Assembly: GCA_963675135.1 (NCBI GenBank)
Contig: OY776125.1
Location: forward strand, 21,750,565-21,814,564
DNA from: Galeopsis tetrahit
Lineage: Eukaryota > Streptophyta > Magnoliopsida > Lamiales > Lamiaceae
Direction: 5' to 3'
DNA length: 64,000 nucleotides
Program-made: the position numbers and the translations under genes
Shown: positions 1-10,372 of the stretch, one piece after another
Numbering within the stretch: the stretch's first letter is position 1
Layout: every line of letters starts with the position of its first letter
The notes under the pieces: generated by a model
The model's database searches: none
What the model saw: the letters and a program-made list of their open reading frames with translations, nothing else
What the model was told of the DNA's origin: nothing

Positions 1-430
1 TGAGTCACTAATTCCAAATTCATCCCACCCATGCCAAAGAGCTTACATTACAACCCTTGAAAGACCTCTTTGATTGACAATTGATGCCTAAATAATTGGT
101 AGATAATTTAGTTGAAGAGCAAGCCTATGGCTTTTGTGTTTTTCGTGGATTGACATTTGAGAGTTTACATGTACATATACAGTTGTGTGTTGAGAGAAAC
201 ACTTCTTGAGAGAGTGGTGAATCAAGTGTGTTGAATTTGTCTTAGCTTGGATCACATTTTGTCTTGAAAGTGGTAGAAAAATTGCATGTGTCGATGAACC
301 ATTCATGTGAGGTATTGTTTGATCATGCCTATTATGCATTGTATCCATTCACAAATCCTTCACAATCACCCTCCTTTGTTTTTTATTTTTCTTTGCTTGG
401 GGACATGCAAATCTCTATGTTTGGGGGGGT
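1..430 (+). mobile_element. 3' internal end of a Ty3/gypsy retrotransposon
   Basis: This stretch has no long ORF. It ends in a G-rich polypurine tract (TTTGGGGGGGT, about 420-430), followed directly by TG of a long LTR-like block. The lead-in, GCTTGGGGACATGCAAAT and then a G run, resembles what precedes the 3' LTR in plant Tat/Athila-type gypsy elements. That resemblance is from memory of the family. The rest of the element lies to the left of the window. Confidence 0.5.
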
Positions 431-2175
431 TGATTGGGTGTAAGATTGCTCGTATTTGTGCTCATTATTGGTATATTATTGTAGCATTTTGATGTGATTT
501 TGGTCGTAATTGATAGAAATTGTGCTACTAACCTTGTTGTCAAAAATGTGTTCAAAGTGTAGGAAGCAAGGTGAAATAGTCAATTTTAGAGGAAAATCGA
601 GCATTGGCGCATGGGAAGTGAAGTTCAGTTGGAGGACGAGCAAGAAAAGCCAAGAAAAATAGAAGAAAAAGTCAAAGGAGCAAATGTTAAATGGCCAGCC
701 GTTTGGATCCACACTGGCGGCCGAGTGAGGTGGACTTCCAGAAACTTTCAAGAAATTCCAAGTCAAACGGGCGGCCGTTTGGATCTAAACTGGCGGCCGA
801 GTGATTTCAATCGAGCAGCCGTTTGGATCCAAACTGGCGGCCGTTTCAGTTCTGCAGCCCAAAATTCCACTGTATGTTCACTTGACTCGGTTGACCGTTT
901 GAACTTACGTTTTTTTGGGGAATTTCACGAATTTTTAAGAACTTCAAGGATCCAAATGCTAATTTTTCGTCTCACACACTCTTGGAAGCTTTAAATAACT
1001 CCAAACTCAGTTTGTAAAGGATCTTTGACCTCATTTATTGCAAAAAACCATAAACCCTAGTTCTTACTTACCCCATTTTCCACATTTATTGCTACTTCAA
1101 TTCTTAGTTTAGCTTCAAGATAGAATACTTAGCATAGGTTTTTGAAGAACAAGGCTCTACACTTTTGTAATAACTAGGTATTTGGAAGAAACAACAAGGT
1201 GACTTCAAACCATACTCTCTTTTAGTATTAAATCACAAGTTTGATGTTTATTTCATTCTATATTGTTGTTTTGGCCATAGGTGTTTCTCAAAACACCATG
1301 GGCTAAGTTTATTTATACTTTGGGTGTTCTAAAACCATGTGAAAATTAAGTTTGAAATTGTTTGAGCTTTGTTATTGTTGATATTAGGTTTATTGCTTCT
1401 TTTATTGGGTATTATTGGTACTTTGTATGTTAACTTTTATTAATCCATATTTAGATGCATGTTTAGCGTAGACGAGAGTTACATGGACATGTTTATATTT
1501 ATGGTGTGAGTTGTTGGAATGGTTGAATGGTTGTTTGAGTTGTTGGTGAGGATTAGAAAGAAAATGTGTTAATCGTATTAGAACCTCATTAAAGGACATT
1601 ATTACTTGAATGGTTGTTTGAGTTGTTGGTGAGGATTAGAAAGAAAATCTTATTACCGGGTTTGGGAACACCTTAGAATTAAGGATATATTCCCGAAGAG
1701 AAATGGTTGTAATCCTAGCATTTAGGTGCTCTTAGGAAAATTTAATTGAAGCATTAACAAAGTAAAAACAATTCCTCTTAATTTCACTAGGTGAAGAACA
1801 CCCAAAGCATTCTCTCACCCATGCACTTCTTCGAATTATATTATTAGTTGTTCTTTGTTTTGTTTGTCAATTTCTTGCTTTGATAGTAATTTTTCTTCTC
1901 GTTGTGGTAATTTCTCTTATTGGTTATTTGCTTACTTTTAGTAGTTTAAATTACTTGTTAGTTTCTAGGTTGGTGTTTGATTTAATTTTTGAAGTTTGGT
2001 AGTAACTTAACTTTATTTTAGAAATCCAAAAACCCGAAACCGTAATTACATTAGTTATGACGACACAAAACTCTAGGGATCCATTGCACAAAGGCACCTC
2101 CTAGGTCGATACTACTTGGTCGAATACTTCCATTACTACTACGAACCCTTATGCTTGAGGGGAATTAGTTAGTCA
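431..2175 (+). repeat. Probable 3' LTR of the Ty3/gypsy element
   Basis: The block starts TGATTGGGTG right after the polypurine tract. It ends, by inference, near TTAGTCA at about 2175; the right edge is uncertain because no target-site duplication can be checked. Internal repeats are visible. A GC-rich word of the type GCCGTTTGGATCCA with TGGCGGCCG occurs three times (about 698-722, 773-797, 829-843). A 41-bp direct repeat starting GAATGGTTGTTTGAG lies at about 1525-1566 and 1608-1649. No gene was found in it. Confidence 0.45.
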
Positions 2176-2239
2176 AAACATATTGACCAAAAATTCGTTC
2201 AAGTCATACATATACAATTAATATTACAATTATAAACGA

Positions 2240-2410
2240 AAAAACAAACTTGTCCGAGTGGTAGGCGCCCCTCACTAGGCGCCCACACACCTGGGTTCGC
2301 CTCCCATGGAGGCTGAATATTCAGCTAATTATGCGCGGGCCTTGCCTGTTCTGGGCTGGGCTGGGCCAGCTCGTGGGCTTGGGCTTGTGTTTGAATTGTT
2401 TTTTTTTTAA
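2240..2410 (+). repeat. tRNA-derived SINE-like sequence
   Basis: TGTCCGAGTGGTAGGCG resembles a pol III A box of the tRNA-Ser/Leu type, and GGTTCGCCTCC about 40 bp later resembles a B box. A GC-rich body follows, and the segment ends in a T run near 2400. This is the layout of plant tRNA-derived SINEs. No flanking duplication was resolved, so it could also be a degenerate tRNA-like piece of the neighbouring element. Confidence 0.4.
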
Positions 2411-2594
2411 TTTAATTTACCGACGAAATATTCCGTCGGTAATTTAAAAATTAAAAAAAAAAATCCGTCGGTAAAATTTACCGACGAGGTTAGCACCGAT
2501 TGAATTTTTTCGTCGGTATTTCCGTCGGAAAGCACTGTTTTCGACCGAATTTTCGTCTTTATTTCCGTCGGTAAACCGCCTCTTTTTTGTAGTG
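2411..2594. mobile_element. Right terminus of a CACTA DNA transposon
   Basis: The sequence ends TTTTTTGTAGTG at 2594, the complement of a CACTACAAAAAA terminus. It is preceded by repeated inverted words of the type TTACCGACGAA and TTCCGTCGGTAA (about 2420-2575), which match CACTA subterminal repeats. No matching CACTACAA left end is present in 1-2411. Either the left end lies outside the window, with the gypsy LTR and SINE nested inside the CACTA, or it has been lost. Confidence 0.6.
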
Positions 2595-2841
2595 TACGTT
2601 GACACCTTCTGATCCTAGATTGTCTTTCAAGTTTCAACGTAGACAGTTTCCGTTGATTGTGTTGTATGCTATGACTATTAATAAAAGTCAGGGTCAATCA
2701 TTTTCTAATGTAGGTGTTTTTCTAAAAAAAATTATATTTAGTCATGGTCAATTATATATAGTTATATCTAGAATAACAAATCGTCGTGGTTTGAAGATCC
2801 TGTTATGTCATGACGTGATTGTAATATCACAAAGAACGTAG
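2595..2841 (+). pseudogene. C-terminal fragment of a Helitron Pif1-type helicase
   Basis: The plus-strand reading from 2599 contains RRQFPLIVLYAMTINKSQGQ and then FSHGQLYIVISRITNRRGLK. These are the last conserved helicase motifs of eukaryotic Helitron RepHel proteins: the TINKSQGQS motif and the GQLYVAxSR motif near the C-terminus. The reading ends at a stop at 2839-2841. Everything upstream is missing because a CACTA terminus abuts at 2594. The fragment is about 80 codons out of a protein usually over 1,300 residues, so it is non-functional. The downstream AT-rich DNA should be the Helitron 3' region. Confidence 0.85.
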
Positions 2842-3006
2842 TGTTTCATGAAGTTTTTAAGAATGTTTGATTCTATAATAATTTAATTTTTATAAGTTTT
2901 AAGCTACTTATTTTTTATGTTTATTTATATTGTTTATTTTAAGATTAATAATTTATGAACATCTTATCAATGTTTATTTTATTATTTTTATAAATTCGAT
3001 ATAGTA

Positions 3007-4609
3007 TGTTGGTCCTTGGTGGAGTATAACACAAGTGTATGGGGGGGGGGGGGGAATGCACTTGTGTATGCAAATTCTTTTCTTTTTGATAAACTGGTCC
3101 TATCAGGCAAGTTGTCTCACAACTGGCCTGAGTGTGAACTTTGATAGATACTTGTCCTACTGATTACTATTAAGTGATCAGTTGGCTAAATATCTAAAAG
3201 AGTTGCTAAGTGCGGAATGTGGTTGGCCTTTACTCAAAGAAATACTCCAAGTTGATTTCTGAAAATACAGGTTATCAGGGACTTTGTCCAAAACAGATTT
3301 TCTTACTTACTGAGTTATGAATCTTTGAAATATGATTGAATGGAGTGAAGTTAAGAATGCAGTAAGTAAATGAGACACAAATTTATAGTGGTTCAGAGAC
3401 TCAAGCTCCTACATCCATTTTCCCTGATTGAACAGGATAATTCCTTCTCAATGGAATTAGCTTGTTTTATAGTGCCAAGGTGCACTGATCAACAACACTC
3501 TCTTAGTGTTTTGATCCCTAGGATAACTTGAGTCCTAGTGCTCAATCTCTCTGAGTTAAGACTGTGTTTCACACTAACAGTCCTTAACTCCTCACTTCTA
3601 CCACAAACACTCTCTTCACTAAATGAGATAAGGTTTGAGGTTTGGTTCCAACTAATAGAGATATCCTTTACAATAAGAATAGTGTAAAGGAATAAGATAT
3701 CTCAATGCTAAGCTAGGATGTTTACAAAGATTGGCTTAGCTGACTTGTAGTGATTCAGGAAACTTGGAATTCTAGAGAACAGCTTGGTTTCCTTTTGAAA
3801 GCTTGATGATAGTTTGATAGCTTGTGGTTCAATCTGAATTCCTTTGATCACTTCTGTATTTATAGGCAATTTGAACAACTAACCGTTGGAGGGATTAGCA
3901 ATTCAAATATGTCTATTTGCAGCACCATTGAAACGGCTATGAAGCTTGACATCCTTTTATCCACTGTGTAAAAGAGGTCTTCAATGGTTGCTTGAGTGAA
4001 TGTGTTGACTTCTGACAAATGCGGCTGAGAAGACTTGTGTCAGTTTCCAATTTTGCACAATGTCCTAGGTTGATTTGTGGCAAACTTTACACTCAACCAA
4101 CGGTCAGATGGGACAAGCTCCCTGAACATTCCTGCTGCAGTTTTAGAATGTTCCAACATTCATTCAATGCTTCACTCTTTAATGCTCTAAGTCTTTAATG
4201 CTTGGTTCAGGCATGATTGGCAATAAATGCTTCATTGTATCTTCTGTAAGCTTTTGACATTTAATTCTCTTGATCATTTGTACTTCAAACTGCCTAGATC
4301 TTTTGCATTTATGAGCACAGCTTCAGTATACTTGAACTCTTCAGCCAGGTTGTCCATTTGATCAGTTTGTCTTGAATAGATCAGCAACTTTGTCCTATAG
4401 ACCTATCAAGCTGCCTAACATTTCAGCTTTGGACAACTATCCTGATTACTAATATCTCATAACATTTCTGAGATTTTATCTTAAGCATACTACACATTAA
4501 GTGTTCTGGGACAACTTGCCTGAACAATAACTTGAGCATATCTCAACTAACTTGTACATCATCAATCAGGGGTTTTGGTATCTAAATCAAAATCATTTTA
4601 TTCCCAACA
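3007..4609 (-). repeat. 3' LTR of the copia element
   Basis: This 1,603-bp LTR begins TGTTGG and ends CCCAACA in plus-strand reading. It matches the other LTR (16376-17976) except for C/T, A/G and G/A changes near 3419, 3693 and 4317 and a G-run of 14 instead of 12. A TATA-like CTATAAATA (minus strand) lies near 3857-3865. Confidence 0.95.
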
Positions 4610-4624
4610 ATTTCCCCCTTTTTG
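4610..4624 (-). other. Polypurine tract of the copia element
   Basis: On the minus strand CAAAAAGGGGGAAAT abuts the 3' LTR. It is the expected primer for plus-strand DNA synthesis. The lead-in CATCATCAAAAAGGGGG is typical of Sirevirus elements (family knowledge). Confidence 0.9.
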
Positions 4625-4917
4625 ATGATGCCAAAACCTATTACAAAGGGACCTTGACTTAAACTAAATATTACCTTCAGGGAGAGTGAACTGGTCAACT
4701 TGCCTGAAAGAAACTGTTAGCACAATAAATCAAGTAATATATGTCAGGATAGGTTAGTTGAGATAATGAGTTGTTATCTCTTTGATAGAAACATAGTGAT
4801 CCTTTTATAGATGTGATAAACCATTACAGGGCTGAAAATCAGAGGACTCACTAATCTAGAAAAAAATAACAACAGAAATCATAATCAGCAAGATAGGGAA
4901 AAGAATGATCTTATCCT

Positions 4918-7900
4918 TCACAGAGTTCCATCATCTTGAGGAGCAATACCATACTGAGCCCAGACCCTCTTCTTCAGCTCCCAAACATCCTTGTTGGAGC
5001 CTCTAGGGCCTATCTTCATCTTCTCCATCTTCATGATGTTGATGAACTCCTCCAGAATCTTCCCTTCATCAATCAAGTTCCCATTGAACTTAGGAGGCAT
5101 GTACAAAATTGGACCAGGGGCCTTGAACTCCACTCTTGCCATCTCAGCTGCTGCAAACAGCTTTTGGTAGAGATCCCTGTGATTCTCAAACATGAACTGA
5201 ACAAAGACTTCATCCACACTCTCACCAAGCCACTTTCCAATGACATAGAAGTCATAAACAAAACTTCTCTTGGCCTCCTCCCATGCATCATTCAGTGAGA
5301 TTGGAACCCACTTATCATGGTGAGGATACTGAGTGTCCCATCTTTGCAGCATTTGAGGTTTGAGCCTGTTGTATGAAGCCCTCCTTCTTGGAGCTTTGAA
5401 GTTTGCCCTTCTCCCATCCCTTGCTTTGTTGGCCTCAACCAACTGATCCATTCTTTCTTTAGCTCTTAGGAGAGCTAGCTTTTCCTGAGTTTCTGGATCT
5501 TTCCCAAATCCTTCTTCAAACAATTTGGAAGGATCATCAGCAAGCTTGGGCACTACTTCTTCAGGCTCTCTGTCCTGTACTTCCTCTTCAATTTCTTCAA
5601 TAGCAGGCATCAGGACTGCTTTCTTCATTCTCTTTGATTTCCTTGCTGGAGTAGATTCTTCAGATTGAAATTCTGATGGCAAAGTCAGACTGGTTGGGAA
5701 TTCATTGAAGGCTTGCAGTTCCTTCCTCTTTCTTTCAGATGACCTTGTCACCTTCCGCCTCACTTCAGCAACCTTCTCTTGAGGTTCAAGTCCTGTAGAC
5801 TCACCACCTGGCCTTTGAAGTTTTCTTGCCTGACTTTCCATAGCTGACACCATGGACTCCTTGACAGCTATTTGAATCTGCTCTTCCTCAGTTAAATCTT
5901 CAACATTCATTGGGCCTTTGCCTTTCCCAATGTCTTCTACTGCTTCCTCCTCAACTTCAGGGGCCTTCTCCTTTCCCTTGGATTCACCAATTACCAAGGT
6001 CCCCTTTGCCATTGCTCTCTGTCTTTCCCCCTTTTTGGCATTATCAAAACATTGGGGCTTCAATTCACTCATGGTGACAGAGAGATGTGAGTGGGAATGA
6101 GTGAGGGACTTCAATTCCTGCAGTAGGTAAACATTCTCATCATGAATGTTTTGCATCTTATCATCTGCCATGCTCAAAAAGGTGTGAACAGGCTTCATCT
6201 TTTGGGAAACTATGGCATCCAATGTGGCTTTCAGTGATTGATCAAGTTTGGCCTGAAGTTGTTCAGAGAGATTGGCCACAACTTGATCAGAGACTTTGGC
6301 CATGAGTTCAACAGTGAACTTCTCAGCAGCTTCCTTCACCATTGCAGCTTTCAATTCTTCTGCCTTCTTTCTCTGTGCTGCTGTCCTCTGCCTTAAAGCA
6401 TCCTTGATGGTCTTTCTCAATGCCTTTACATTGTGCTTGTACAAAGTTTTGAGACCCTGCTGCTCTTTCTTCACAGATCTAGTGAATATACCCATAGCAT
6501 CTTTAGCTTTTGTCACTTCAGTTGAAACTGTTTGCAGTCCAGTTTCAACTCCACAAAGTCTTGCATCAAGAGTAGGCAAGATCACTTCTTCTGACCCTGT
6601 GAGCCTCATCTCCACAGAGGCTAGAGTCTTGCCTTGGCCATCTAAGGTATCAGCAGTGGTTGCATGAGCCTTCTCAACTTCCCTGACCAGTGTGTCCAAC
6701 TTCTCTGACTGCTCTTCAATGATGGATGCAGTCTGAGTAGCCATCTGAAAGTGAGCCTCAGAGGTGTTGGCTTGTTCAAAGTAGATCTGGTTAAGTGTGG
6801 ACACATTTGCTGATACTGCTTCAAGATCAGTGTCAGCTTCAACTGGTATATCTGTCAGGGAGGCATCTGCAAAAATTTGCTCAAGAGTAACAGCAACTGA
6901 ATCTGCAAAACTAACAGTGTTAGTAAAAACTCCCTCAACACCCTCTATTTCTTTGTCTCCCATAAGGTCTGATACATCAGCACCTTCTCTCTCATTTTCA
7001 ACTTTATTCTTTTCTTCTTCATGTTCAAAAGATAGACTCACATTCACTGGAGAATCAGGCCTCCTTTCACCAAGGGATTCATCAAGTTCAGATTTGACTT
7101 GAAGAATAGCCTGACTCTCATATTGGGCTGCACCCAATATTTCTACTTCCTCACCCTCTATTTGTGGTGCACTCAAGGAACCAGTGATCACACACTCCTC
7201 ACCATCATCTCCCTCTGATTTTTTAGTACTCTCAGCCTTTTCAACTCCTTCAGTTTCTAAACCTGACACCTCTATATCCTCAACAGGATCCACAGAGGGC
7301 AGTTGTTGGGAGATCACAGTGCTTGGGCATCCCAAGTCCACTGAGTCATCCTGAATGACTAAAGGCTGGTCAATGTCCAACTTGCCTGACATTGATGAGG
7401 CTTTAGCCAAACCAGCTTCTCCTATGGAAGTCTCAGCATTGTCAAGCTGTGCCTCAGGTTCAAAAGAACCATCCTTGGCCAATGCATCTTGGACTGAGTC
7501 ACCATCTTTGGTCAACTCCCCTGAATGATCAGAGTCCTTCACAGAATGAAAAGTCAAGTAATGTACCTGAGCTGAGTTGATACCAGGGGGATTGGGATTG
7601 GTGTGATCATCATCATCATCATCATCATCAGATGGGCTGTCAGGATGCTTGATTCCTTGTGCTATCCTCTCTCTTTCAGCAAGCACCTTTTCATGAACAA
7701 TGGTGCAAAATAGGGCCTCAGTGGTTAAAACACTGGTCTTCTTTACATTTGCAAAATGCAACAGCCTATTTTCCTCAACCTGCCACCAGTTGGCACCCTT
7801 ATCCTGAATAGCCTGAGCTATTTCCACAATAGTTCTATCTTTGATCTCAACAAGTGCTCTGAGATCATAGAATTGTTGTTGCAGCCTGGGATAATCCTTC

Positions 7901-9207
7901 AATCCTGGATATAATTCATCCACATTGGCTCGTGCAATCTGTCTCAACATCCCTTCATAGGTATATTCTTCACCACTATCATCTCCAGAAGAGTTGGATT
8001 CAGGAGGGTTGGAATGGGATTCAAGTAAGCTTGGCTGGGATTCAGGTAGGTTGGGTTCAGAAGGGTTGGGGTCAGGAGAGGTCAAAGCAAGTTGGGATTC
8101 AGGTGCTTTTGAGAGCATTGTGCCTGAAGAGGTAATTGGAATGACTGGAATGGGTTGGAAAACAACTTGATCACCTTCTTGAAGAGCAGTTTCAAGAAGT
8201 TTGGTATATGAGAGAAGTCTTGGATCAAGTGGGGAAAAGGGTCTATCTTCAAGATTGACCAAATCTGCCAGCACATCAATACCTGATCTATCAGGTGCAC
8301 CTTCAGGGGAGTACACCTTCTTGGCAATGATTGGTGCATCCTCAGGAGTCTTGCACTCCTCTTCTTCTTGCCTTGGAGATATTCTTTTAGATTGAATATC
8401 AGGGGAGTTGGCTTCAGGGCTGTTGGGTTTTGACTTGGCTTTGGAGGTAGACTTGCTTGCCTGTCTAATCTCCTTGAAGAACTCTTTCTTCTTCTTTTCT
8501 TCCTCCATCAACCTCTGCTTCTCAGAAGTCTTGATTATTCTTCTTTTTCTTTCATACCTTGTTGGCTGGTCAAGGTCTCTGAATTCAGTTATACTCTCAG
8601 GCTGTAAGGGGACAACCTCTCTGACTTCTTCACCTTCTTCAGGAGGGTTGACTCCTTCCTCAGCAACCTTCTCTATTTCCTCAGAAGTGGCTCCTCCACT
8701 TCTTGACTGACTTTCTGGTGAAGATTCATGCAAAATCTTCTTCATCTTCTTCATTTTTGGTTGAGCTTTTGGTGGCTGGGCTTTCCTCTTCCTTGGAGAG
8801 GCTCTTGTTGCTGGTACAATTGTGATGGCCTTCTTAGACACTGCATCCTGCTTCCTTTTCTCTGTCTTAGAAGACAGCTTCCTAAACATTACCTTTTGTG
8901 CAGGAAAGGGTTTTGGCTTTGCTTGGAGGTGTGTGTAGTGAGCAAATCTTTCCAAGAGCAGGCTGGCTCTTGTGCAGAACTGAAGTTTTCCTTCAACCAC
9001 CACCTTGTGGTGCTTCACTTCCTTAAACTTAAATTTTTCATTCATCATCTTATCAAGAATGAATTTCTTCCAGTTGAACTTGACTCTCTTCTCAGCAGAG
9101 TCAATCACAGCAGCCATCACTCTCAATTTAGGCATACTGATTTGTTCAACACTCCCTGAGTGGCTCAACAGGCTCTTTACTACACAATCAAACAAGTGCC
9201 TAAACAC
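4918..9207 (-). pseudogene. Long extra ORF of the copia element, main part
   Basis: About 1,429 codons stay open from a GTG at 9207 to a TGA at 4918. The true beginning is the separate short ORF at 9200-9697, which ends one frame away inside a GT run, so this is the larger part of a broken gene. Visible features are a Lys-rich N-terminal half, a low-complexity region rich in Ser, Pro and Glu with repeated NPPES/NLPES words, a run of eight Asp (near 7615-7632), a coiled-coil-like stretch (about residues 800-1050, reading LNQIYFEQAN to KMKPVHTF), acidic and Lys-rich linkers, and a Trp/Tyr-rich C-terminal domain. I see no signal peptide or membrane segment and no enzyme motif. Env-like and aORF genes are known at this position in Sirevirus elements, but the function is unknown. 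Confidence 0.75.
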
Positions 9208-9697
9208 ACACTGGCTTTAAAGTGTTTTTGTTTTGAGCACTCACAACCTTTTTAGGTTCTATCATCCAAGAATAATAGAACTCCTGGTCATCTTCTTCCT
9301 TGTACATTTCTGGGTTCATACCTTCAGAAGGTAGCCCAAAGCTAGCTTCTAAATCCTCTGCAGTGAAGATGATTGTGTGCTGAGTTTCTTCTTCTTCATC
9401 TTCCTCAGCATATGTGAGCTTTGTGCACACATCCCCCTTCTTGCCCTTCCACCTGAGATAGGCAAAGAATTCTGCCATAAATGGATTCAGGCAGGAATCA
9501 GGCTTGGTGCCTAGGAATTTTTCTAGCCCTGCCTCCCTCAGCCATTGGAGGACTTGTTGAACTTCTGAGTCTGGGCTATCAAAGGCTACCAGCTTTTCAA
9601 ACCAAAGGGAATTTGGGTTGCTAAGATAAGAGAAATCAATGTCCAAGGAGGAATCATTGAAGTCTACAAGCTCTTCTCTTTTGATCTTAGGTGCCAT
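9200..9697 (-). pseudogene. Extra ORF of the copia element, N-terminal part, frameshifted
   Basis: It starts at a true ATG (9697) with MAPKIKREELVDFND and runs 165 codons to TAG at 9202-9200. The fold is unknown. A Phe/Leu/Trp-rich domain (WFEKLVAF, FMAEFFAYLRWKG) loosely resembles the plant transposon protein domain found in many retroelement accessory ORFs; this is a weak impression. The 1,429-codon ORF continues in another frame from 9207. Both overlap in a GT run, where one missing GT unit would explain the shift. Without the shift the product would be about 1,590 residues. Confidence 0.7.
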
Positions 9698-10372
9698 GGA
9701 TAATATGAGAAATAGAAAGTTTTTCGGAGAGAAATTGCAGGTTTAGAGGTTTTGAGACTTCAAAGGTTTTGGGAATTATGAGTGCGTAAGGATGGTGGTG
9801 AAAATTGAGAGGTTTATATATGGAAGGAATTTATTAACTGTTGGTTAATGGAATGTAACAGTGGGTAATTTGAAAAACCGTTTGAATATAGTGGGGTAGT
9901 GGTCTTTCAATGGTTCGATGGAGTTTTGAATGAAATTTAATGGTTTGGATGAAGGCTCAAGAATTCATGCAATCTTATTAAGATTTCTGCATTAAATGCT
10001 GATTTGCCTTTTTGGGGGTAAAAATCTTCATAGCACACTCCATCCTAAAATGTCCTACTCTTAGACCAAGAAACCTCTTAAATGTCTAATCAATGCTAAT
10101 AATAGCAATAATTATCCAATTAACTAGGACAAACATCCTGAGATGGGCTTTGGTTTCTGTGTGGACCAAATTGCCTGATTGCTTTGCCTGAGTGGGTCCC
10201 AAGGTTGCTGACTGGGTCCCACTTGGACAAATCCCCTGACCAACATTGCTGAGCACTACAGGGACAACCTTGCTGAGTTTCCCTCTGTGGCTGACAGCTT
10301 TCAGTGAGGTTGGTCAACTTTGCTGAAGTTCCACTTTGATGAACTTCCCCCTTCATATGAGCTTTACTTTCC
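9698..10372 (-). other. Linker between pol and the extra ORF
   Basis: This 675-bp non-coding stretch lies inside the copia element. On the minus strand it contains a polypurine-like ATGAAGGGGGAAGT (10343-10356) just after the pol stop. It has several words related to the dispersed CAACTTGCCTGA motif (10128-10330) and a TATA-like box (9812-9820). It looks like a 3' UTR of pol followed by a leader for the extra ORF. Confidence 0.6.
9812..9820 (-). promoter_or_regulatory. TATA-like box upstream of the extra ORF
   Basis: On the minus strand TATATAAAC lies about 115 bp upstream of the ATG at 9697, in an otherwise non-coding leader. The spacing suits a transcript starting about 80 to 90 bp before the ATG. 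This suggests, but does not prove, that the extra ORF has its own promoter rather than depending only on the LTR. Confidence 0.4.

Noticed and set aside
4918..9697. Calling the extra copia ORF an envelope gene
   Set aside because: No signal peptide, membrane segment or fusion motif is visible; only position argues for it, so it is left as an unknown accessory ORF.
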